Part shown: positions 54,067 through 63,210 of the stretch, piece after piece
Layout: each line of letters begins with the position of its first letter
How positions within the stretch are numbered: position 1 is the first letter of the stretch
Origin: Deltaproteobacteria bacterium
GTDB lineage: Bacteria > Desulfobacterota > Syntrophobacteria > Syntrophobacterales > Syntrophobacteraceae
Assembly: GCA_012517315.1 (NCBI GenBank)
Contig: JAAYVE010000009.1
Location: 1 to 64,000, forward strand
Reading direction: 5' to 3'
DNA length: 64,000 bases
Program-made: the position numbers and the translations under genes
Notes under the pieces: generated by a model
Told to the model about the DNA's origin: nothing
What the model saw: the letters and a program-made list of their open reading frames with translations, nothing else
Databases searched by the model: none

Positions 54067-55272
54067 TCAACGGGAGCCATTGGGAATCAGTCGAAGGATG
54101 TGATCTGCGATGGCGAGGGAAGATGTGGCAGCGGGTGAGGGAGCGTTGAGTACATGAATCATTTGCTCCGAGCGCAGCACGACGAAATCGTCCAGCAGGT
54201 TGCCGTGGGGTCCCAGCGCCTGAGCCCGGACACCCGCACCACCGGGGAGCAGGTCGTCTGAGAGGATTTCCGGAACCAGTTCCTGCAGGGCTCGCGTAAA
54301 AAGTCTCTTGGAATGGGAACGCAACATTTCCGCCATTCCCGCTCGCCAATATCGCAGAGCCAGGCGCCAGAACCCCCTGTATCGAAGAATTTCCAGCAAC
54401 TCCCCCACATTCAGGGACTTTTTCGTGTACCCCTCTCTTGCCAGTGCCAGCACGGCGTTGGGCCCTGCCTCCACCTTTCCGTCGATCATGCGGGTGAAAT
54501 GGACCCCCAGGAATGGAAATCGGGGATCCGGAACCGGGTAAATGAGCCCTTTCACCAATTGGGCCCTTTCAGGTCGGATCCTGTAGTACTCCCCTCGGAA
54601 AGGAACAATCTGGCAGGGCGGGGTGAATCCCGCCATGCGTGCGACGCGATCGGAATACAGCCCTGCGCAGTTGACGAGGATCCTTGAGAAGAAGGAGCTT
54701 TGGTTCGTTTCGATCCACACGCCCCTGTTTTCTCTTTGAATTGAGGTGACCCTTTGGCCTGTCAAAAGGTCACCGCCCCGCTTCTCGTATAACCGGGCAT
54801 AAGCGTCGGCGACCCGGGCAAAATCCACGATTCCCGTCGTGGGGACATGAAGACCCAGGAGGCAGCGGGTATGGGGCTCCAAATGGGTCAACTCCCGCGG
54901 TTGTAGGACAGACAAGTCGGGAATGCCGTTCGCCGTTCCCCGCCGATGCAGCTCCAACAGCCTTGGGACCTCCTCATGCTTGGTGGCGACTACGACTTTG
55001 CCGCATATCTCGTGTTGAACCCCCTGTTGCCTGCAGAACCGAACGAGTTGTTCCGCACCGGAGACGCACAGGTGCGCCTTTAGAGAACCGGGCCGGTAGT
55101 AGATGCCTGAATGAATCACTCCGCTGTTGTGCCCCGTCTGATGCAGACCCGGCCTAGACTCCTTTTCGATGACGGCGATCTTCCAGTTCGGAAAGGTCTC
55201 GATCATTTTCATGGCAGTGGCCAGCCCTACAATGCCGGCACCGATGATGGTCGCATCATACGTGTTTTTCAT
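54067..55272 (-). CDS. lhgO: L-2-hydroxyglutarate oxidase
   Basis: A 401-residue FAD-dependent oxidoreductase of the DAO family, converting L-2-hydroxyglutarate to 2-oxoglutarate with electrons passing to the membrane quinone pool. It has the dinucleotide site TIIGAGIVGLATA, the LhgO-type HQTGHNSGVIHSGIYY, and the C-terminal GAGVRAQAL...DFVV and NAPSPAATSSLAIA. Length is normal. The radical SAM gene upstream overlaps by 17 bases, so they form one transcript. Confidence 0.92.
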   Translation of the reverse strand: MKNTYDATIIGAGIVGLATAMKMIETFPNWKIAVIEKESRPGLHQTGHNSGVIHSGIYYRPGSLKAHLCVSGAEQLVRFCRQQGVQHEICGKVVVATKHEEVPRLLELHRRGTANGIPDLSVLQPRELTHLEPHTRCLLGLHVPTTGIVDFARVADAYARLYEKRGGDLLTGQRVTSIQRENRGVWIETNQSSFFSRILVNCAGLYSDRVARMAGFTPPCQIVPFRGEYYRIRPERAQLVKGLIYPVPDPRFPFLGVHFTRMIDGKVEAGPNAVLALAREGYTKKSLNVGELLEILRYRGFWRLALRYWRAGMAEMLRSHSKRLFTRALQELVPEILSDDLLPGGAGVRAQALGPHGNLLDDFVVLRSEQMIHVLNAPSPAATSSLAIADHILRLIPNGSR

Positions 55273-56572
55273 GGGAAGTCCGTTCTGTGGCCGCGCCCGG
55301 ATCGAGACAGGGGTTAAAGTATCCGAGACGGGTTCCTGGATATCGTTCGTTCAAGGTTTGCATCAAATTCCGAATGCCCATGGCGTCTGTATCCCCTTCG
55401 ACCGGCATGGAGCGCAGATACCAGTCCGGATCGATATTGAGGTTTCGCATCTGGATCAGATCAACGGGGATTTCGTCCAGAAGGCGACAAAGAGCCTCGA
55501 ATTCTCTTTTCTGATCTGTGAAGCCGGGGAGCACGAAGTAGTTGAGGGAGACGAAGCCACCGCTTTTCTTGGCTGTCTTCAGGGATGCCATGACATCCAG
55601 AAAGTCGTACCCCTGCGGGTTGAAATACGCGTGATAGCAATGGGATCGACAGCTGTTCAGGCTCACGCGGATGCTGTCCAGACCAGCCTGGAAAAGCTTC
55701 TCAACGGCACGGGGCAAGCTGCCGTTACTGTTCACATTGATGGTCCCACGGCCTGTCGTGAGCCTCATGCCCTTAATCGCCTTTCGAAGGACCTCCTGTT
55801 GCAGCAGGGGTTCGCCTTCGCATCCCTGCCCGAAGCTGACGACGGCTCTCGGGGCGGCTTCAAGATGGGGGACCGCCACAGCGAGGATCTCTTCGGGGGT
55901 CGGAACGAAGCGAATCCTTTCCTGATTTGCGCAGAGATCCTGCCGCGTCTGAAGGCTGATACACCCAAGGCAGCGGGCGTTGCAGACGGGTGAAGTGGGC
56001 AAGGGGGCTTCCCATCGCCGCATGAATAGATTCCGAGCCGCAGGGCACCCGTAATACAGGGCGCACTTTCCCAAGTGTTGGATGAGTCGATTGCTGCCTT
56101 CCCGCTTCATTCGGTTTCGCGCATTGCGGCGAATGAGCTTGAGATCGAAGTTGCGAAAATCCTGCCTGTCATCTGGATCGACACGAGTTGCGGCGGTCAC
56201 GAAACGACCCTTGTGCCAGCCGACGGCGGTGTAGGCGAAGAGGGGCAGAAGTGGAGCCCCCGGGCTCGCCTTGTAGGCGGGGAAGTAAGTCTGGGTATGG
56301 GCTGGAGATACGAAGGCGGCAACCGCCTTCACCGATTGGGAAGGATCGTAAGGGTCCCTTTCCAGGATTTCAAAGCGTCTTTTTTCCCTTGAATAGCCGA
56401 TGGGAAAGCGCGACGGGAGGAGAAACAGCTCACTTCCCTCGGGAAGGGGGATCCAGTCTTCGGGCTCGAGCCGGTGCCATCTGAATCCGCTGCCACCTGC
56501 CATTTCCAGCTTCGGCCAGTCGATGATCCTGCCACTGGCGTCAGCGTAGACCAGAACAGGCCTGTTCATCAT
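55256..56572 (-). CDS. Radical SAM protein of unknown function
   Basis: A 438-residue protein. The radical SAM cluster motif is CNARCLGC (C-x3-C-x2-C) near residue 198, followed by SFGQGCEGEPLL, a GEP-like SAM-binding motif, and INVNSNGSL. An N-terminal domain of about 190 residues precedes it, with a cysteine pair (CALYYGC) just before the barrel. No SPASM domain with many cysteines is seen. Substrate is unknown. It overlaps lhgO downstream and the deacetylase upstream, so the three are translationally coupled. Confidence 0.88.
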   Translation of the reverse strand: MMNRPVLVYADASGRIIDWPKLEMAGGSGFRWHRLEPEDWIPLPEGSELFLLPSRFPIGYSREKRRFEILERDPYDPSQSVKAVAAFVSPAHTQTYFPAYKASPGAPLLPLFAYTAVGWHKGRFVTAATRVDPDDRQDFRNFDLKLIRRNARNRMKREGSNRLIQHLGKCALYYGCPAARNLFMRRWEAPLPTSPVCNARCLGCISLQTRQDLCANQERIRFVPTPEEILAVAVPHLEAAPRAVVSFGQGCEGEPLLQQEVLRKAIKGMRLTTGRGTINVNSNGSLPRAVEKLFQAGLDSIRVSLNSCRSHCYHAYFNPQGYDFLDVMASLKTAKKSGGFVSLNYFVLPGFTDQKREFEALCRLLDEIPVDLIQMRNLNIDPDWYLRSMPVEGDTDAMGIRNLMQTLNERYPGTRLGYFNPCLDPGAATERTSHEKHV

Positions 56573-57455
56573 GGTCCTGCCCAAGGAGGTCCTTGAAGCT
56601 CAGAAAATGGCCCTGCAGCAATTGCCTGAGGATGGTGAGGAGTTCGTCCAGGTATTCGAAGGCGAAGTGAGTCATTCTCTGATGATGGAGCATGATCCCC
56701 ACCGGTTCTCTCTTCCCGAGAGCGGTGCAAAGCTCGTTGGAGAGTTCCGAAAAGTCCCGCTCGGCATCCTTGCCCTTGCGGGTATGCAGGTCCAGAGTGA
56801 TCCGCAGGTTTTTCAGCGTGATGGGAGGTTTGATGCCTCTCGGAAAGACCTTCATGAGGGAAACGCCCTGGAATCCAAGTTCCTGGAGGATGCGGAGCGT
56901 GGAAGTGGAGAGCCTGTTCCATGGCGGAGTGAAAACGCGCACCAGGTGGTCCTTGAAGATGTCGTGCATCTTCTTCCGCCCCTGCCAGATGTCCCTCCAT
57001 TGCTTGTCTATGGGGCGCTGTTCCCCGAATTCGGATTTTTTCCCGGAACGCTCCCAATTGACGTGACGCCAGCCATGCTGGTGCCATCCCCAAAGGGATT
57101 CCCCGAGGGGAGCCGCTTCAAACAACTGCCTGCTGCGGACTTCGCTCAGCCAGGCAGGGACCACCGCCATGGCGAGAGGAACCTGATGAGAACGAAACAC
57201 TTCACACATGGCGTTGAACGCACGGCCGCCGGCTGCGATGTCATCCGCTCTGAAGTAAATGTGGGGAATGGGACTCCCCTGGAACACACGGAGGCTTTCC
57301 AAAAGTTCATCGCGCCAATTCTTGGGGGGGGTGTGCCACACGACGGAATGCTGGCGGGGACGATAGTGTCGCGACAGGCCCATTTCGCGAAGTATCTGAC
57401 GGACGTCGGTGCCCAAAGGCAGAAAACCCTTCCAGGCATGGCAAAAGGCAGGCAC
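56541..57455 (-). CDS. Polysaccharide deacetylase-like (NodB fold) protein
   Basis: About 304 residues with the NodB metal-binding pattern: the acidic pair FRADDIAAGG, the histidines in WHQHGWRHVNWE, and FTPPWNRLS. The wide spacing and the R-A-D-D form are seen in a subgroup of uncharacterised deacetylase-like proteins. No signal peptide is evident, so it may act in the cytoplasm on a nucleotide- or lipid-linked sugar. It starts with GTG 57455 in this reading; ATG 57383 is an alternative. Its 3' end overlaps the radical SAM gene by 32 bases. Confidence 0.82.
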   Translation of the reverse strand: MPAFCHAWKGFLPLGTDVRQILREMGLSRHYRPRQHSVVWHTPPKNWRDELLESLRVFQGSPIPHIYFRADDIAAGGRAFNAMCEVFRSHQVPLAMAVVPAWLSEVRSRQLFEAAPLGESLWGWHQHGWRHVNWERSGKKSEFGEQRPIDKQWRDIWQGRKKMHDIFKDHLVRVFTPPWNRLSTSTLRILQELGFQGVSLMKVFPRGIKPPITLKNLRITLDLHTRKGKDAERDFSELSNELCTALGKREPVGIMLHHQRMTHFAFEYLDELLTILRQLLQGHFLSFKDLLGQDHDEQACSGLR

Positions 57456-57745
57456 AGGCCCGTTCCCGCCATGTCAAGTATGCATACAAAACTTACACGC
57501 AGCCAAGATTCATGCATGTCACCCATGTGGCAGGGTGCGAAATGACTTTAACCTTATAAGAGAGCTTGCCTGGAGTCAAGCGAGTCAAATAGACTGCGTA
57601 TGAGGAGCATGGGCAGCGACATCTCCTGCGTGCATGGGTGCTCCTGCAGGCCGCCGAGAAGATCGGCAGAGGACTGTTCTTATGGAAAAAAGGCATGAGG
57701 GGTGGGGGGAGGATGGATCAATAGAAGCAATGGGAACCGGACAAA

Positions 57746-58975
57746 ATGACAGCCTTTGAAACTCTGATGGAAACGAAAGCTTACCGGAGACAGATCAAGA
57801 GAAGAGTTCAGGGCGTTCTCCATCATTTTGCGGCGGTCGTGCCCAAAGCGCTGAGGACATTGTGCCGGGTGGAACTGCAAGCCCTCGGTTTTTCAGAAAC
57901 GGAGCTTTCAGAAGCGGGTGTGGAATTCACCGGCAACCTCACTGATGGTTATCTGGCCAATCTCCACCTGCGCACCGCCAGCCGTATTCTCTGCCGGGTA
58001 CATGAATTCAGGGCGGGGGCCGTCGAAGAGCTTCACTCCAGGGTGTCCCGCTTTCCATGGGAACTCTGGATCAATCATGCCGTTCCCTTGAGGACGCAGT
58101 GCTACGTGACCCACTCGCGAATCCGACATGAGGCTTTAGTGAAGAAGGCTCTTGTGGGTGGAATTCAAGCACGCTTTACTTCTCTCGCCGTTCCCCCCCC
58201 GCGCGAGGAGAGGCCGGAAACGGACAACCCGGGAGAAGGCGGAGAAGTGGCCAATTTGAAACAGAGGGTGCTGGTTCACATCCGCGAGAATCGCTGTCGC
58301 ATCAGCCTGGATACAACGGGGGCGCACCTCCACGAGCGTGGCTACCGACTGAGACACGCCGGCGCCCCGCTGCGGGAAACTCTTGCGGCGGCCATCCTGC
58401 TCAAGTGCAGCTGGTCTGGCTCAACTCCCCTCGTCGACGGGATGACAGGCTCGGGAACCATCGCCATCGAGGCCGCCCTGATTTCTGGAAGGCATGCCCC
58501 CGGACTGAGGAGGAGTTTCCTCTTTCAACGATGGCCGTCGTTCAAACGAGAAGCCTGGAATCACCTGTGTCGCAGGGCGATGGCACAGGCCCGGGAGAGG
58601 GTGCCTTCTCCCATATTGGCATTGGATCGAAGTCCGGAATGCCTCGCCACGGCAAGAGAAAACGCTCGGCGGGTCGGGCTGGGGGAAAGCATTCGATGGG
58701 TCCATGGTGATTTTCTCTGCTGGACTCCTGCCGCAGATGGTGTGCAGCCCGGGCTGGTTGTCCTCAACCCCCCTTATGGAAAAAGGCTGGGCCACTGGGA
58801 TCGTGGCCTCTTCGAGAGCATCGGGAGACACCTCCGGCGACACTATGAGGGATGGAGCGCGGCAGTTCTCACCCCCGATGAAAGACTGGCGACCGCCCTA
58901 GGATTGCAGGGCGCAAAGATCTGGAGAATTCGCCATGGGGGTCTTCCTGTTCTGGTGATGCTGGCCCACCTGTGA
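57746..58975 (+). CDS. THUMP-domain class I RNA methyltransferase (RlmL/RlmK-N type)
   Basis: A 409-residue SAM-dependent methyltransferase probably acting on guanosine N2 of 23S rRNA. It has an N-terminal ferredoxin-like and THUMP region (to about 185), then HLHERGYRLRHAGAPLRETLAAAIL, the SAM-binding DGMTGSGTIAIEAAL and the catalytic VVLNPPYGKRL. It lacks the C-terminal RlmK half of the E. coli fusion protein. It is divergent from the deacetylase operon and convergent with the aldo-keto reductase gene. Confidence 0.9.
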   Translation: MTAFETLMETKAYRRQIKRRVQGVLHHFAAVVPKALRTLCRVELQALGFSETELSEAGVEFTGNLTDGYLANLHLRTASRILCRVHEFRAGAVEELHSRVSRFPWELWINHAVPLRTQCYVTHSRIRHEALVKKALVGGIQARFTSLAVPPPREERPETDNPGEGGEVANLKQRVLVHIRENRCRISLDTTGAHLHERGYRLRHAGAPLRETLAAAILLKCSWSGSTPLVDGMTGSGTIAIEAALISGRHAPGLRRSFLFQRWPSFKREAWNHLCRRAMAQARERVPSPILALDRSPECLATARENARRVGLGESIRWVHGDFLCWTPAADGVQPGLVVLNPPYGKRLGHWDRGLFESIGRHLRRHYEGWSAAVLTPDERLATALGLQGAKIWRIRHGGLPVLVMLAHL

Positions 58976-58989
58976 CCGGCCTGTTCCAC

Positions 58990-59979
58990 TCACCTCTGAG
59001 ACCGAGGCGCCATGAACTCCGGCCCCACAGGAGTCTTGATCCGCTTGGCGAGAATCTCCTCCACCCTGTCGAGGTCCTCGGCGGAAATCTTCCAGCCTGA
59101 AACCCCGCAGTTGTCCTCCACTTGTCGGGGAGTTCGCGCTCCTGCGATGACCGTGGTCACTCCGGGTTGCTGCAGCGCCCATCGAAGGGCAAACTGGGCT
59201 GGAGACTTGCCGTAGCTGGCCGCGATTTTCCTGAATTCTTCCACCGCCTTCACATATTGGATGAAGCGGTCCGGTTTGTATTTCGGATCGGCCCGGCGCA
59301 GGTCGCCTCTTGGAAATTCCTCCTTGCCCGAGAATTTGCCCGTCAAGAGTCCGCGGCACAACCCTCCATAAGTGAGCGTTGCGATGCCTTTTTCAGCGCA
59401 GAAGGGGAGAAGCTCCTTCTCCGCCTCCCGTTCGAAAAGGTTGTAAGGGGGCTGAAGACTGTGCACGGGGCCCACTGTGAGGCAGACCTCCACCTGCTCC
59501 CGGTTGAAATTGCTCAAACCCACGTAGCGGATCTTGCCATTGTCCTGGAGTTTCAGCAGAGTTTCCATGGATTTTTCCAAAAGCACGCTGTCATCCGGCC
59601 AGTGAATCTGATAGAGGTCGATGCGCTCGACTCCGAGTCGCTTGAGGCTCTGGTCGATCTCCTCGAGAATTCTCTGAGGACTGGAATTCCTGCGGATGTT
59701 TTGCCGGTCATCCCACTCCAGGCCGCACTTGGTGGCGATCACCACCTGGTCCTTGTTGCCCCACTCCTTCAAGGCTTCCCCCACGATCCGCTCCGATTTC
59801 CCAAACCCGTAGACCGGAGCGGTATCGATGAAGTTGACTCCCAGTTCCAAGGCCTTCAAGACGGCGGCACGAGCCTCCTTCTCATCGGTCCCCCCCCACG
59901 CCCAGCCTCCTGTGACCCATGTTCCGAGCACGATGACCGATACGTCCAAATCCGTATTTCCAAACCGCACCTTATCCAT
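58990..59979 (-). CDS. Aldo/keto reductase
   Basis: A 329-residue NADPH-dependent oxidoreductase TIM barrel. The catalytic tetrad is recognisable: Asp and Tyr in DTAPVYGFGKSE, Lys in VVIATKCG and His in YQIHWPDD. VIAGARTPRQVEDN binds the cofactor phosphate. The ATG at 59979 begins where the family does and follows GGAAGGA; the open frame continues to 60486 without similarity. Substrate is unknown. Convergent with the methyltransferase gene, 14 bases apart. Confidence 0.92.
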   Translation of the reverse strand: MDKVRFGNTDLDVSVIVLGTWVTGGWAWGGTDEKEARAAVLKALELGVNFIDTAPVYGFGKSERIVGEALKEWGNKDQVVIATKCGLEWDDRQNIRRNSSPQRILEEIDQSLKRLGVERIDLYQIHWPDDSVLLEKSMETLLKLQDNGKIRYVGLSNFNREQVEVCLTVGPVHSLQPPYNLFEREAEKELLPFCAEKGIATLTYGGLCRGLLTGKFSGKEEFPRGDLRRADPKYKPDRFIQYVKAVEEFRKIAASYGKSPAQFALRWALQQPGVTTVIAGARTPRQVEDNCGVSGWKISAEDLDRVEEILAKRIKTPVGPEFMAPRSQR

Positions 59980-60459
59980 GGATTGCAATCCTTCCCTTTC
60001 GTCTCGATTCACCTGCGAATACGTCATTCCAAAGCCAAAACAGACCCAATGGGGAAAACCCTGAAAGATGTATCGCCGAAAATTCTGCCAGAGCCGGAGG
60101 TTTCCGACAAGAGGTCTCATGGTTTGGAGCCGTCCTGCCAGAGGACGAAGAGGCCTCGACACCGCAGGGTCCGGCGCGATGCCTTTTCTCAGGCTAGTCC
60201 TCGATACGTGCACAACGAATCCATGGTCCACAGCCTCACCGGGACAGAAGGGTAAATCCCGTGTCAAGGCAGAGTCCCTTAATGGCGGAATCCTATTCTG
60301 CCGATTTCTAAACGCCGGCCGTTGTGCAATGCCCTGAGCCGGCGGCTGGAAAACGGCCGTGAATTGATGATTTGATTTGTCAAAGGATGGTGTTAGCGGG
60401 TATGTTGCATCTGAGCGCGCTGGCACCGGGATAGGCCGACGAGCGGCGAGGAGTGTACC
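59980..60459. other. Divergent intergenic region
   Basis: About 480 bases between the aldo-keto reductase and zinc-ribbon genes. Apart from the promoter candidate at 60377-60406 I see no gene or repeat. Confidence 0.4.
60377..60406 (+). promoter_or_regulatory. Candidate promoter for the zinc-ribbon protein
   Basis: TTGTCA (60377-60382) and TATGTT (60401-60406), spacer 18 bases, 54 bases before the GTG start. Confidence 0.4.
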
Positions 60460-61119
60460 GTGAAGTTTCAATGCCCAGGTTGCCAAGCAGGTTTTGTGGT
60501 TCCCGATGAAAAGATCCCGTCAGGAAAAGGGATCCGGGTTCTGTGTCCCCAGTGCAGGCTTCCAATTGAGTTCAAGGGGAACCCTTCCAATGGCCAAGAG
60601 GAGGCCCAGGGCCAAGGTCGTGCGTCCTCGGATGGAGAACTGGCACAGATTCAGGAGGAGATGTCTCTGATCGACATGGTCGACGGTGACGTGAAGACTG
60701 CCCTCATTTGCGTGTCCGACGAAATCAGGGCCGAAAAGACCCGCAACGCCGCGATTCAGATGGGATACTACACGGTGGTCGCCTCCAAGGCCTCGTTTGC
60801 CATCAAGAAACTTCAGAACAATCATTACGACCTCATCATACTCGATGAGCGATTCGATTCCAGTAAGCCTTCGGAGAACCTTTTCCTGCATCATCTGCAA
60901 CTGGTCCCTATGCACGTGCGCAGAAACTTCTTTCTATGCCTGCTCAGCGATCAGAAGCCCACCCTGGACCACATGCTCGCGTTTCAAAACGGAGTGGATC
61001 TCATCTTCAGCACGGCGGACCTGGACAAGATGAAGGTTATTCTCACACGGGCCATAAAAGACCATGAGGGACTTTACAAGGTATTTGCTGATGAATTGGG
61101 ACGAAAAGGCCAACGCTGA
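60460..61119 (+). CDS. Zinc-ribbon protein with a receiver-like C-terminal domain
   Basis: A 219-residue protein. Residues 1-40 form an MJ0042-type zinc ribbon (CPGCQAGFVVPDEKIP...CPQC). After a polar linker, residues 75-200 resemble a degenerate CheY-like fold: LICVSDEIRAEKTRNAA, MGYYTVVASKASFAIKKLQ and DLIILDERF, where Asp stands near the phospho-acceptor position, but the conserved lysine is not evident. This arrangement occurs in unstudied Desulfobacterota proteins. GTG start with GAGGAG seven bases before. The next gene follows after 17 bases. Confidence 0.75.
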   Translation: MKFQCPGCQAGFVVPDEKIPSGKGIRVLCPQCRLPIEFKGNPSNGQEEAQGQGRASSDGELAQIQEEMSLIDMVDGDVKTALICVSDEIRAEKTRNAAIQMGYYTVVASKASFAIKKLQNNHYDLIILDERFDSSKPSENLFLHHLQLVPMHVRRNFFLCLLSDQKPTLDHMLAFQNGVDLIFSTADLDKMKVILTRAIKDHEGLYKVFADELGRKGQR

Positions 61120-61136
61120 CTCATGAGAGACGCCTC

Positions 61137-61433
61137 ATGATTTTCAAACGATTTCGCATCAGGCACGGTTCGAGACATCTGCGGGCGAGAGTCGAGAGCT
61201 GTGTCAACACGATTCTCGAGTTGGACAATTACCTCGGCAAAGGGAAAATCAGACCCGAAATCATCCAGCAATTCGAGAAGTTGAAGAATTCCCTCCAGTA
61301 CGTGAGCGATGACTCGGTGGATGAAAAAGACATCGACCGAATTGAAGAGGCCACCAACCAGTTGCTGGCCGAAATTCGCATGAGCTACGGTGACGATTTC
61401 CCATTTTCCCCTTTTGATGGGGAGAAACATTGA
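61137..61433 (+). CDS. Small hypothetical helical protein
   Basis: I do not recognise this 98-residue protein. It has a basic N-terminus (MIFKRFRIRHGSRHLRARVE) followed by acidic, probably helical segments (VNTILELDNYLGKGKI, IEEATNQLLAEIRM) and ends DDFPFSPFDGEKH. No membrane segment or metal site. It lies 17 bases after the zinc-ribbon gene in the same direction, so the two probably work together. Confidence 0.65.
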   Translation: MIFKRFRIRHGSRHLRARVESCVNTILELDNYLGKGKIRPEIIQQFEKLKNSLQYVSDDSVDEKDIDRIEEATNQLLAEIRMSYGDDFPFSPFDGEKH

Positions 61434-62048
61434 CGCTCGGAATCCGGAAATCATCGGACCCCCCGAAGAATGCCTTTTCAGAATATCATGCTGACTTTCA
61501 GGGGGGACTGTTCCAGACTGTCCCCTCCGGAGAGAGGGTTCGGCCCCCAAAGCAGACCGCCTCCACCTCTTGTGAACGGACTCCTCCTGCACTGACCCGA
61601 AAAGAATAGGAAATCGATCCCTCAAAGGGAGTTGATGACCGGTTCGGGCTTTTTTTCACGGTCATCGCCCTCAACGGTGCGGCCGCTGCCCCGGGGAGCA
61701 TCGATCGAAGGGTCTCACTCCAAAGACGAATTGTGCCGGCCCCCCCCAGGATTCCCAAGGGGCGCCCGAAACCCGGATCAGCGCGGGCGGGCACGGATGC
61801 TTTCCTGACAAAACAGGATTGACGCCACGCAAAATGCCCTGCTTTCCCGGTTCAACGATTCCCCCGCGACGGAGAAACGGGATCTTTTCGCGCACCTCGA
61901 TTCCCATGAGGCAGCTGGAGAGAAATGGTGGCTCCGCCCTGTGCTCCGGTGACATGTGTGCGCAACCAGCCTATTCAATTCGTGAGGATTGTGATTATCA
62001 TTTCCACGAACCCGTTGCCCGTATACGCACATTTCGAGGAGACCCTGC
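61434..62048. other. Long intergenic region upstream of the ABC exporter
   Basis: About 615 bases without a credible gene. It holds a hairpin, GGGGAC...GTCCCC (61503-61525), without a T tract, and the Fur-box-like site at 61987-62005. The middle part gives short reading frames rich in Arg and Pro, which I take as non-coding. Confidence 0.45.
61987..62005 (+). promoter_or_regulatory. Fur-box-like operator upstream of the ABC exporter
   Basis: GATTGTGATTATCATTTCC matches the classical 19-base Fur consensus GATAATGATAATCATTATC at 14 positions and keeps the central inverted symmetry. It lies 44-62 bases before the permease start, a position where a bound repressor would cover the promoter. Confidence 0.5.
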
Positions 62049-63209
62049 ATGTACCGCATTGCCCTAAAAATGCTGGTGGGTGACCGTGGCAAGTACTTGG
62101 GCTTGGTCATGGGCCTCACCTTCGCCGCTCTCCTCATCACCCAGCAGTCCTCCATCTTCACCGGCTTGATGACCCGCACATACAGTTTCATCAACGACCT
62201 TTCCCAACCGGACATCTGGGTGATGGATCCCAAGGTGCAGTTCATCGATGACGTCAAGCCCCTTCAGGACACGCAACTCCTTCGCGTTCGCGGGGTGACC
62301 GGTGTGGAGTGGGCGGTGCCCCTTTACAAAGGACTGCTCAAGGCACGCCTTGAGGATGGCAACTTTCAGATTGTCAACGTCCTCGGTCTCGATGACTCCA
62401 CGCTTGTCGGGGGACCTCCCGTCATGCTCCGGGGAAAACTTGCGGATCTGCGCACACAAGATTCCATCATCGTCAACGATGTGGGAGCCGCAACGCGCCT
62501 AGCCAAGAAACCCGCGCAACCGGGGGGGCGGCCCATCCCCCTGGATGTGGGCGACGTCCTCGAGATCAACGACCGTCGTGCCGTGGTGGTGGGCATTTGT
62601 CGGGTGTCGCGCACCTTCCAGTCTCAACCGGTCATCTACACCACGTATAACCGGGCCACAACTTTCGCCCCCCGTGAGAGAAAGCTCCTTTCCTTTGTGC
62701 TCGTCAAAGCGGCCGATGGGGTGGACCCCGGAAAACTGGCTCAGCGCATCTCCGACAATACGGGGTTGGCGGCCTACACGGCCCGGCAGTTCAAGGACCT
62801 GACCTTTGACTTCTATATGAAGAACACGGGTATCCCCATCAATTTCGGGATCGCGGTCATGTTGGGATTTTTGATCGGTACGGCCATCGCGGGACAGACG
62901 TTTTACAATTTCACCCTGGAAAACCTGCGTTACTTCGGAACCCTGAAAGCGATGGGAACGACCAACGGGGTTCTTCTGCGCATGATTGTCCTCCAGGCTC
63001 TCCTGGTGGGCATCCAGGGGTTCGGGCTAGGCATTGGAGGTGCGGCGCTTTTCGGTTACCTCATGAGAGGCACTCAACTGGCCTTCCGGCTTGTGCCGGA
63101 AATCCTTTTGCTGGCGGGTGGGGCCATTCTGCTCATCGTCGTGTTCTCGGCCCTCATCAGTATTCGCAAGGTCATGAAGCTCGAACCGGCCATCGTCTTC
63201 AAAATGTAG
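62049..63209 (+). CDS. ABC exporter permease, DevC/FtsX-like
   Basis: A 386-residue inner-membrane subunit with the MacB/FtsX pattern: a first membrane helix (about 17-37), a large periplasmic domain (roughly 45-255, including PDIWVMDPKVQFIDDV), then three C-terminal helices (GIAVMLGFLIGTAIAGQTF; a helix around 310-330; EILLLAGGAILLIVVFSALISI). The gene order permease-ATPase-membrane fusion protein resembles devBCA exporters. GAGGAG lies before the ATG. A Fur-like site upstream hints at metal-dependent control. Confidence 0.9.
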   Translation: MYRIALKMLVGDRGKYLGLVMGLTFAALLITQQSSIFTGLMTRTYSFINDLSQPDIWVMDPKVQFIDDVKPLQDTQLLRVRGVTGVEWAVPLYKGLLKARLEDGNFQIVNVLGLDDSTLVGGPPVMLRGKLADLRTQDSIIVNDVGAATRLAKKPAQPGGRPIPLDVGDVLEINDRRAVVVGICRVSRTFQSQPVIYTTYNRATTFAPRERKLLSFVLVKAADGVDPGKLAQRISDNTGLAAYTARQFKDLTFDFYMKNTGIPINFGIAVMLGFLIGTAIAGQTFYNFTLENLRYFGTLKAMGTTNGVLLRMIVLQALLVGIQGFGLGIGGAALFGYLMRGTQLAFRLVPEILLLAGGAILLIVVFSALISIRKVMKLEPAIVFKM

Positions 63210-63210
63210 G

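Noticed and set aside
61503-61525. GGGGAC/GTCCCC hairpin as a terminator after the 61137 gene
   Set aside because: No T tract follows and it is 70 bases past the stop; kept only as a structural note.
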